The translations under genes and the position numbers were made by a program. From CBDVBD01 sp965372135 (GTDB taxonomy: Bacteria > Electryoneota > RPQS01 > CBDVBD01), in the NCBI GenBank assembly GCA_965372135.1, contig CBDVBD010000145.1:1-8434 (forward strand): a stretch of 8,434 bases of DNA, written 5' to 3'. Under the pieces are notes generated by a model. That model saw only the letters and a list, made by a program, of their open reading frames with translations. It searched no databases and was not told where the DNA came from. Positions 1-5,373 of this stretch are shown piece by piece (within the stretch, counting starts at the first letter, position 1; each line of letters starts with the position of its first letter).

Positions 1-47
1 GTGGCTTTATTGCTTTTATAAAAGATTCTGATTATTGGAATAGGATG

Positions 48-76
48 TTGATTGTTTGAATTTCTTTTCGTATATT
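48..76 (+). promoter_or_regulatory. Candidate sigma-70-type promoter for the carboxypeptidase gene
   Basis: TTGATT at 48-53 and TATATT at 71-76 are separated by 17 bases, matching a vegetative -35/-10 pair at four of six and five of six positions. The -10 box ends about 71 bases before the start codon at 148. The region is AT-rich, so chance matches are easy, and if the host uses a Bacteroidetes-like sigma factor the consensus would differ. Nothing else is recognisable in the 147-base leader apart from the ribosome binding site. Confidence 0.3.
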
Positions 77-135
77 TCAGGATGGTTGATTTTTGTTGAT
101 GATATAGTTGAACATCGAGAGGGTTTTCACGAGGA

Positions 136-141
136 AAGGAG
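136..141 (+). promoter_or_regulatory. Ribosome binding site of the carboxypeptidase gene
   Basis: AAGGAG lies six bases before the ATG at 148. It is a near-perfect Shine-Dalgarno sequence with good spacing. It fixes the start of the reading frame at the methionine that begins the signal peptide. Confidence 0.75.
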
Positions 142-147
142 ACTGAA

Positions 148-2475
148 ATGCGCAGGCACCGCTTACTTTTGGTAACCTCGTTTCTGTTGGTTTTTGGAGT
201 GTTGGGATTTTCGCAGGATGCGGAATTGTATCATATGGTGCGATTGACCGCACCAACGGAATCTCAAATTCTGCAGTTGATGTTGGGGGGTCTGCCGATG
301 GAAGACGGCACCATGACCAAGGAAGGATACATTGATATTCCGCTGTCGGAGTCGGAATTGGGTGTGGTGCGTTCCGTGGGGGTTGCTCACGAAATTATTC
401 AGGAGAACCTATCGGAATTTTATGCGCGGCGGTATCAGCGGGAGCTGGAGCGGGGATTACTTTTAAGAGAACGAACCGATCCGGTTCATTTCGAATACGG
501 CAGCATGGGAGGGTTTTATACCTTTCAGGAAATTATGATGGAATTGGATTCCATGAATATACTTTACCCGAATATCTGTGCGCCGAGGGATTCGATTGGC
601 GCCGGATGGGATGGGAATACAATCTGGATGTTAAAGATTTCGGATAATCCGTTAATCGATGAAGATGAACCGGAAGTGGAGTATGATGCTTTACATCACG
701 CCAGAGAACCAGGTGGTTATACCGCATTACTGTACACCATGTGGTGGTTGTTGGAGAATTACGGGATAGATGCAGAAGCTACCCACTTGATTAATAATCG
801 TGAATTGTACTTTATCCCGGTGGCGAATCCAGACGGGTTGTTATACAATCAACTGATTAGTCCGGGCGGCGGGGGTATGTGGCGGAAGAATCGCAGGGAC
901 AATGGGAGTGGAGTTTATGGGGTGGATTTGAACCGGAATTACGCATACCAGTGGGGTTACGATAATTATGGATCCAGCCCGAATCCTTCCAGCGCCACCT
1001 ACCGGGGACCGGCAGCATTTTCGGAGCCGGAAACGCAAGCAATTCGGGATTTATTCAATACCCATGATTTTAGAACTGCGATGACGGTACATACCAGCGG
1101 TGGTCATTATTTGTATGCTTATGGCTATGATCTGGTAATGCCGGAAAGTTTAGCGGTTCATCAAGAATATGGCGCGGAAGTCAGCAGGGACAACGGATAT
1201 GATTATGGGACCTGCCGGCAAATATTGTATTCCTCTAACGGCAGAACGCAGGACTGGGAGCATCACGAACATATGACTGTCAATATTGAGCCTGAAATCG
1301 GATTTCATGGGTTTTGGCCGTCAACGGTTTACATATTTCCGGAAGCCAGGGAAAATCAACATTGTATCTTGTGGATGGCGTGGTGCGGGGGCGCGAAGAT
1401 GGGTATTCAAAATATAACGCCACTTGGAGGGACGTATGAATCGGGTACGGTGTGTTCCTTGATGGTTAGTTTGAAGAATCAGGGGATGGGAGATGGTTTA
1501 ACCGGCGTGACAACTACGCTGTTAGAAAGCAGTCCTTACATTTCTTTGGTGAACTATGTGGCAGAATTCGATACCTTTACGGCAAGGGAAATTAATGACA
1601 ATGCAAGTGATCCGTTTGTGTTTTCGATCATGCCGGGTGCACCGGAAGGATATACGGTTGATATGGCTTTGCAGACTCAATATGAGGGATACACACAGAT
1701 TGATTCGTTTTCGATACAAATCGGGACGGAAATTGTGGTGTTTGAGGATGATGCGGAAAGCGGGACGGGGAATTGGAATATGAGTAGTTGGGGAATGACA
1801 ACCGGTTACGCGTACAGCCCGACTCACAGTTTTACCGATAGTCCTTTTGGGAATTACTCCAACAATCAGACCAATATTATGACCATGCAGGGTGTGGTGG
1901 ATTTGAGCGATATTTTGTTTCCGATGCTGAAGTTCTGGACACGCTGGGAAATAGAAGCCAGTTGGGATTTCGGGCAGGTAGAAGCGTCTATGACTGGGGG
2001 AGCCTCCTGGTTTCCGTTGGAGGGGCAATATACCTCTCCGGGAAGCGGTCAAGGGGTACAATCGCCGGGGCAGCCGGGGTACGACGGATTTCAGACAAGC
2101 TGGGTTGAAGAAAGCATGTCGTTGGAGGATTATGCCGGGATCGATAATTTGAAGATTCGATTCGAACTACGGTCAGACGGCGGAGTGGTGGAAGACGGTT
2201 GGTACGTTGATGATATTAGAGTGGTGGGATTTCAACAGGGTCCACCGCCGGAAATTTCGGATTTGATTATCCTGTGGGCGGCGGACGGTGCAGAACTTAT
2301 ATGGACGCCGATTCCCGGCGTTGACAGCTATAATATCTACCATGACACTCAGCCGATATTTGACGTATCCACGCTGTTGATTGATAGTACGGTGAGTGGT
2401 CCACCGTATATCGATGCGGGATCGCTGTATGTGGATCGACGCTTTTACGTAGTTACTTACGATTACTCACCATAA
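148..2475 (+). CDS. Secreted M14-family zinc carboxypeptidase with C-terminal beta domains
   Basis: A 775-residue secreted metallocarboxypeptidase, expected to remove C-terminal amino acids from peptides outside the cytoplasm. Residues 1-23 form a Sec signal peptide (basic MRRHR, then a hydrophobic stretch ending GFSQ). Residues about 24-115 look like a propeptide or linker. The M14 catalytic domain spans about 118-415: zinc ligands H184 and E187 in HHAREPGG, H315 in TVHTSGGH; substrate-binding R246 (MWRKNRR) and N262/R263 (VDLNRNY); and a catalytic glutamate at E391 or E393 in VNIEPEIGFHGFWP. All key residues appear intact. After it come an Ig/CARDB-like domain (about 418-528), a MAM- or immune-inhibitor-A-like domain (about 531-695, starting FEDDAESG and ending DGWYVDDIRVVGF), and a fibronectin III-like domain (about 702-775). 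No type IX sorting domain, LPXTG motif or C-terminal membrane segment is visible, so release to the periplasm or medium is inferred. It is probably cotranscribed with the yjbQ-like gene 28 bases downstream. The family call is firm; substrate preference is unknown. Confidence 0.93.
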   Translation: MRRHRLLLVTSFLLVFGVLGFSQDAELYHMVRLTAPTESQILQLMLGGLPMEDGTMTKEGYIDIPLSESELGVVRSVGVAHEIIQENLSEFYARRYQRELERGLLLRERTDPVHFEYGSMGGFYTFQEIMMELDSMNILYPNICAPRDSIGAGWDGNTIWMLKISDNPLIDEDEPEVEYDALHHAREPGGYTALLYTMWWLLENYGIDAEATHLINNRELYFIPVANPDGLLYNQLISPGGGGMWRKNRRDNGSGVYGVDLNRNYAYQWGYDNYGSSPNPSSATYRGPAAFSEPETQAIRDLFNTHDFRTAMTVHTSGGHYLYAYGYDLVMPESLAVHQEYGAEVSRDNGYDYGTCRQILYSSNGRTQDWEHHEHMTVNIEPEIGFHGFWPSTVYIFPEARENQHCILWMAWCGGAKMGIQNITPLGGTYESGTVCSLMVSLKNQGMGDGLTGVTTTLLESSPYISLVNYVAEFDTFTAREINDNASDPFVFSIMPGAPEGYTVDMALQTQYEGYTQIDSFSIQIGTEIVVFEDDAESGTGNWNMSSWGMTTGYAYSPTHSFTDSPFGNYSNNQTNIMTMQGVVDLSDILFPMLKFWTRWEIEASWDFGQVEASMTGGASWFPLEGQYTSPGSGQGVQSPGQPGYDGFQTSWVEESMSLEDYAGIDNLKIRFELRSDGGVVEDGWYVDDIRVVGFQQGPPPEISDLIILWAADGAELIWTPIPGVDSYNIYHDTQPIFDVSTLLIDSTVSGPPYIDAGSLYVDRRFYVVTYDYSP

Positions 2476-2493
2476 TTGAGGGTTGTGGTTGCA

Positions 2494-2499
2494 GGGAGG
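2494..2499 (+). promoter_or_regulatory. Ribosome binding site that decides the YjbQ start
   Basis: GGGAGG sits four bases before the ATG at 2504. An in-frame TTG at 2483 would add seven residues but lacks a comparable site and would place this purine-rich stretch inside the gene. The ATG also matches the usual N-terminus of the family, so I take 2504 as the start. Confidence 0.6.
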
Positions 2500-2503
2500 C
2501 AGG

Positions 2504-2914
2504 ATGAAGTTTCATACGGAAACTCATACATTTAATACCGAGAAGCATCGGGAATATGTTAACATTACCGACCAGGTGGAAGAAGCGGTAACGACTAGCG
2601 GGGTACAGGAAGGGATGGTGTTGGTGAGCGCGATGCATATCACGGCGGGGGTGTTTGTCAACGATGCGGAACCAGGGCTTTTGCAGGATATCGACGATTG
2701 GTTGGAACGGTTGGCGCCGTTCGACAACTACCGGCATCATCGCACCGGGGAGACCAACGGGGATTCGCATTTGAAGAATTTACTGGTGCATCATCAGGTG
2801 ATACTGCCGATTACCGACGGCAGGCTGCATTTGGGACCGTGGCAGCAGGTTTACTATGCGGAATTTGATGGACAGCGTCCTAAGAGGTTGATCATGAAGG
2901 TGATGGGAGAATAA
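2504..2914 (+). CDS. yjbQ: YjbQ / UPF0047 family protein
   Basis: A 136-residue cytoplasmic protein of the YjbQ/UPF0047 family (TIGR00149), close to the usual family length of about 130-140. Recognisable family features are H45 in SAMHITAGVFVND, the central YRHHRTGE with H78/H79, GDSHLKNLL with H89, and the C-terminal GRLHLGPWQQVYYAEFDG that forms the conserved core. Family structures show a small trimeric beta fold with a histidine-lined metal site. Escherichia coli YjbQ has been reported to have weak thiamine-phosphate-synthase activity, but the true role of the family is unsettled, so I do not assign one here. There are no thiamine genes nearby. The start was chosen from the ribosome binding site at 2494-2499. 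The gene follows the carboxypeptidase stop by 28 bases with no terminator between, which suggests one transcript, and is closed by the terminator at 2951-2997. Confidence 0.88.
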   Translation: MKFHTETHTFNTEKHREYVNITDQVEEAVTTSGVQEGMVLVSAMHITAGVFVNDAEPGLLQDIDDWLERLAPFDNYRHHRTGETNGDSHLKNLLVHHQVILPITDGRLHLGPWQQVYYAEFDGQRPKRLIMKVMGE

Positions 2915-2916
2915 GA

Positions 2917-2952
2917 GTTAAAAAGTTAGAAAGTTAGAAAGTTAGAAAGTTC
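2917..2952. repeat. Short tandem repeat, 8-bp unit GTTAGAAA
   Basis: Immediately after the yjbQ stop come four 8-base units, GTTAAAAA followed by three exact GTTAGAAA, and then a partial GTTC that runs into the terminator stem. The arrangement closely matches the array at 3500-3534: four 8-base units, a partial GTT, then a C-rich inverted repeat. It is non-coding. Confidence 0.85.
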
Positions 2953-2997
2953 TCCCCTTCAATCAAACGATAGTTAGATTGAAGGGGAGATTTTTAT
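2951..2997 (+). terminator. Intrinsic terminator of the carboxypeptidase-yjbQ unit
   Basis: A perfect 14-bp inverted repeat, TCTCCCCTTCAATC at 2951-2964 and its complement at 2977-2990, encloses a 12-base loop and is followed by TTTTTAT. It lies 36 bases after the yjbQ stop and points the same way. In the other direction the stem is followed by ACTTTCTAACTTTC, a poor U tract, so it may work only weakly for the converging stress-protein gene. Confidence 0.85.
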
Positions 2998-3033
2998 CGT
3001 ATCGCTATACTGAAACGAGAAAAGGTAAAATGA

Positions 3034-3477
3034 TTAGACACGAATTGTTAAGACGGGGATTTTGGAATAGCGGATGATGTGTTCGGCGGTGGAGCCCATG
3101 ATTTTTTCGCCCAAGGAATCACGACCGTTGGTGGTCAAAACAATTAATTCTGCGCCTATTTCATTCGCTGTTTCAAGTATCTCACGAGTGGGTTTACCCT
3201 CTCGAAGCAATAATTCGCAGTCCAGATCCTCCCCCCCAGCCTTCTGCACCTCATCTTCCATGATTTTCTTGCATTCCACAGCTTTTTTCGCCATGTGTTC
3301 TTTGAAATGATCCACGCTGACACGGAGCATGATCATTTCCTTGTGGTCCATAAATTCCTCGTGGACGTTCAGCAGGACAAGTTTCCCTTGATACTTTTGA
3401 CACAGGTTGACAGCGTATTTGACAGCGGTTAGAGACGCTTCGCTTAGGTCTGTGGGGCATAAGATGGTATTGAACAT
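3034..3477 (-). CDS. Universal stress protein, UspA family
   Basis: A 147-residue single-domain universal stress protein with an alpha/beta nucleotide-binding fold, expected in the cytoplasm. The N-terminal strand and D10 (TILCPTDLSE) match the ATP-contacting start of the family, and the C-terminal part carries NGRDSLGEKIMGST followed by IIRYSKIPVLTIRV. The classic ATP motif is G-x2-G-x9-G-S/T; here G118, G128 and S129 are present but the first glycine is T115, so nucleotide binding is likely but not certain. Length is typical. The start ATG is supported by AGGAAA at 3483-3488. The gene contains a run of seven Gs on its own strand (3231-3237) encoding Gly-Gly. It converges with yjbQ and lies 150 bases downstream of the antiporter gene. 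The specific stress it answers to cannot be read from the sequence. Confidence 0.93.
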   Translation of the reverse strand: MFNTILCPTDLSEASLTAVKYAVNLCQKYQGKLVLLNVHEEFMDHKEMIMLRVSVDHFKEHMAKKAVECKKIMEDEVQKAGGEDLDCELLLREGKPTREILETANEIGAELIVLTTNGRDSLGEKIMGSTAEHIIRYSKIPVLTIRV

Positions 3478-3482
3478 GGTGG

Positions 3483-3488
3483 TTTCCT
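3483..3488 (-). promoter_or_regulatory. Ribosome binding site of the universal stress protein gene
   Basis: On the minus strand AGGAAA is placed five bases before the ATG, with the AGGA core seven bases away. This supports the annotated start at 3477. Confidence 0.55.
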
Positions 3489-3499
3489 ATGGTTACAGA

Positions 3500-3534
3500 G
3501 TGTGAAGGTGTGAACGTGTGAAAGTATGAAAGTT
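3500..3534. repeat. Degenerate tandem repeat, 8-bp unit GTGTGAAN
   Basis: Four 8-base units follow each other without gaps: GTGTGAAG, GTGTGAAC, GTGTGAAA and GTATGAAA, and then a partial GTT running into a C tract. The layout parallels the array at 2917-2952. It lies just upstream of the stress-protein gene, within the stretch where that gene's promoter would be expected. I could not identify a convincing promoter there. Confidence 0.8.
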
Positions 3535-3547
3535 CCCCCCCTTTAAT

Positions 3548-3578
3548 TCCCCCCCGGAAACCAGGGGGGATTTTTTTT
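3548..3578 (+). terminator. Terminator-like C/G hairpin with T run, antisense to its neighbours
   Basis: TCCCCCC at 3548-3554 pairs with GGGGGGA at 3564-3570; GG 3556-3557 and CC 3561-3562 can extend the stem across a mismatch. Eight Ts follow at 3571-3578. The form is that of an intrinsic terminator reading rightward, but both flanking genes run leftward and no plus-strand gene ends here. It may be the hairpin of a repeat element, or it may stop antisense transcription into the antiporter gene. GGGGAT 3566-3571 can alternatively pair with ATCCCC 3580-3585. Confidence 0.55.
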
Positions 3579-3627
3579 GATCCCCGTTTTCGCTGGAACG
3601 ACAGAAAATTGTAAAGATGAAATTGCT

Positions 3628-5211
3628 TTAAAAGAACACGAAGGTTACGACCAAGAATACCGGCAACAGAATAATGCAGGACCAGATCATGTACCCGAAG
3701 AAACTGGGCATGGGGATTTTGTTTTCTTCGGCGATGGAGCGAACCATGAAGTTGGGTGCGTTGCCGATATAGGTGTTGGCGCCAAAGAAGACGGCGCTGG
3801 CGGATATGGCTTTCAAGTATGTGATGAATTGATCGCCCACCGGAGAATGCACCACTCCTTTCAGGATCTGGGTGACATCGTGTTCGGTCAAATCCAGGCG
3901 ACCGAGGGCGGTATTGAAAAAGGTTAAATACGTGGGTGCGTTGTCTAAGAATGACGACAGGGCACCGGTAATCCAGAAATAATTCCAGGGTTCTTTGACG
4001 GCGTTAATGATGAAAGCAAGCGACCCGCTCGTGCCGGCACGTAACATGGTAAGGGCTGGAATGATGGTCATGAAGATGCCGGCGAATAAGTACGCAACTT
4101 CCTTGATGGGGAACCAGGTGAAGTCATTTCGTTCGCGGATCAATTTTTTAGTAGTCCAGAGGGATAAGAGACCCATAAGGATAATCAGGACTTCCCGCAG
4201 GATATCCTGGATGCCTTTGTGAACTCCAAGGATATTGACGTCACCCGGTTTCCACATACCGGACATCAGCACCGCGCCCATGATTCCAGCTAAGAAAATC
4301 AGGTTGTGGATTCCCTGGACACTTAAAGGTTCTTTATTCTCCGGCTCTTCATGTTTGATGCCTTCACGGCGGTACATGTAAGTATCGAAGAAAAAGAAAA
4401 TTATAATCACAATGATGCTGACGAACAACATGTGGGGCAGGATATTCATGGTCCAGAAGAAAGGGACACCGTGAAGGAAACCCAAGAATAATGGGGGATC
4501 ACCCAATGGGGTCAATGATCCACCGATATTGGCGACCAGGAAAATGAAGAATATGATGATGTGTTTTTTGGATTTGCGTTTGGCGTTGGCTCGAATGATG
4601 GGACGAATCAGGAGCATGGCAGCGCCGGTGGTGCCCATCCAGGATGCCAGGATGGTCCCAATGATGAGAATTATTGTGTTTACTTTCGGAGTGCCAGCCA
4701 GGGTTCCGCGTAAAAGGATTCCGCCGGAGACGGTGAATAAACCCCAAAGGAGTATGATGAAGGGAATATAGTCGATTAAGTAGATATGAACGATTTCGTA
4801 GAAGGCTTCCCCGCGATATGCAATGTAGAAGGGGATGGCGAAAATCAGCGCCCAGGCGGCGGATATTTTCCCGAAATTGTGGTGCCAGAAGACCGGGGCG
4901 ACCAGGGGGAAAATGGCTATCGACAACAAGATACCGACGAAAGGCAGTATGCTCCATAGTGGTAAGACTTGACCCAAGGTGGGATCACCGCCGCCATGTT
5001 CTTCACCAATCTGATGTCCGGATTCGGCATCGGGTTGGTGTGCTTCGCCAGACTCTTCGCCATGTTCTTCGCTGGGTTGTGTATGTGATTTGTTTGCCGC
5101 AGGTTGTTGACCTTGATCGTGGGAATGTTCCTGAGCGATTGTAGTGCCAACCAGTATCAGAATTCCAAGTAGTGTAATCCAAAGAATCGACCGTTTCAAA
5201 AGCAACTCCAT
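3628..5211 (-). CDS. NhaD-like Na+/H+ antiporter (CitMHS_2 type, ion-transporter superfamily)
   Basis: A 527-residue inner-membrane ion transporter, most likely exchanging Na+ for H+. The N-terminus MELLLKRSILWITLLGILIL is a signal peptide or first membrane span. Residues 28-77 are a hydrophilic, His/Glu-rich stretch. From about residue 80 to the end there are about a dozen hydrophobic spans. The two half-repeats of the ArsB/NhaD fold each show their re-entrant motif: GGSLTPLGDPP at 230-240 and SSFLDNAPTYLTF at 419-431. GANTYIGNAPNFMV at 477-490 is a further conserved patch. The sequence differs from Vibrio-type NhaD (which has SPIGDVTT) and fits the family Pfam calls CitMHS_2, usually annotated as sodium:proton antiporter. 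Transport of another ion or a carboxylate cannot be excluded. I chose the ATG at 5211 because it begins the hydrophobic leader; an in-frame TTG at 5235 would add eight residues, and neither start has a strong ribosome binding site. It lies downstream of the NSS gene on the same strand. Confidence 0.87.
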   Translation of the reverse strand: MELLLKRSILWITLLGILILVGTTIAQEHSHDQGQQPAANKSHTQPSEEHGEESGEAHQPDAESGHQIGEEHGGGDPTLGQVLPLWSILPFVGILLSIAIFPLVAPVFWHHNFGKISAAWALIFAIPFYIAYRGEAFYEIVHIYLIDYIPFIILLWGLFTVSGGILLRGTLAGTPKVNTIILIIGTILASWMGTTGAAMLLIRPIIRANAKRKSKKHIIIFFIFLVANIGGSLTPLGDPPLFLGFLHGVPFFWTMNILPHMLFVSIIVIIIFFFFDTYMYRREGIKHEEPENKEPLSVQGIHNLIFLAGIMGAVLMSGMWKPGDVNILGVHKGIQDILREVLIILMGLLSLWTTKKLIRERNDFTWFPIKEVAYLFAGIFMTIIPALTMLRAGTSGSLAFIINAVKEPWNYFWITGALSSFLDNAPTYLTFFNTALGRLDLTEHDVTQILKGVVHSPVGDQFITYLKAISASAVFFGANTYIGNAPNFMVRSIAEENKIPMPSFFGYMIWSCIILLPVFLVVTFVFF

Positions 5212-5250
5212 GCCAAAAATATTGTTCAATTGCAAAAGGAATCTTCAGAA

Positions 5251-5309
5251 GAGATTCTTCCCGCCAGTGGGCGGACTTTCAGCACTGCGTTCAGAATGAC
5301 TTTATAGAA
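5251..5309. repeat. Intergenic repeat ending in TTCAGAATGACTTT, interrupted copy
   Basis: GAGATTCTTC at 5251-5260 and CACT...CGTTCAGAATGACTTT at 5283-5303 correspond to the uninterrupted sequence at 6925-6954. Between them lie 22 extra bases (5261-5282) containing a small hairpin, CCGCC 5261-5265 with GGCGG 5270-5274. Non-coding, in the gap between the antiporter and the NSS gene. The right end merges into the 19-bp tandem at 5291-5328. Confidence 0.7.
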
Positions 5310-5328
5310 TCAGAATGACTTTATAGAA
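5291..5328. repeat. Perfect 19-bp tandem duplication
   Basis: TCAGAATGACTTTATAGAA occurs at 5291-5309 and again, without a spacer or mismatch, at 5310-5328. The unit is the right end of the intergenic repeat seen at 5251-5309. Perfect identity suggests a recent duplication. The remainder of this gap, 5329-5373, shows nothing I can name, and I see no convincing terminator for the NSS gene in it. Confidence 0.9.
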
Positions 5329-5373
5329 AAGGAACAAGCAGCTCCATACCAGTAGTGATTAGTTAATAAGACG

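Noticed and set aside
1522..2061. A 179-codon open frame on the minus strand opposite the carboxypeptidase
   Set aside because: It lies wholly antisense to a gene with intact domains, has low-complexity His/Arg/Pro-rich composition typical of antisense frames, and has no recognisable motif.
2917..3534. Possible CRISPR-like array made of the short repeats near the stress-protein gene
   Set aside because: The units are only 8 bases and directly adjacent, without unique spacers, and no cas gene is near.
3577..3927. A 116-codon plus-strand frame overlapping the end of the antiporter gene
   Set aside because: Mostly antisense to conserved antiporter sequence. The terminator-like hairpin at 3548-3578 precedes rather than follows it, and I see no ribosome binding site or family resemblance.
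5236..5373. Promoter boxes (two TATAAA on the minus strand) for the antiporter gene
   Set aside because: Both boxes are part of the 19-bp tandem repeat and neither has a -35-like sequence at a suitable distance.
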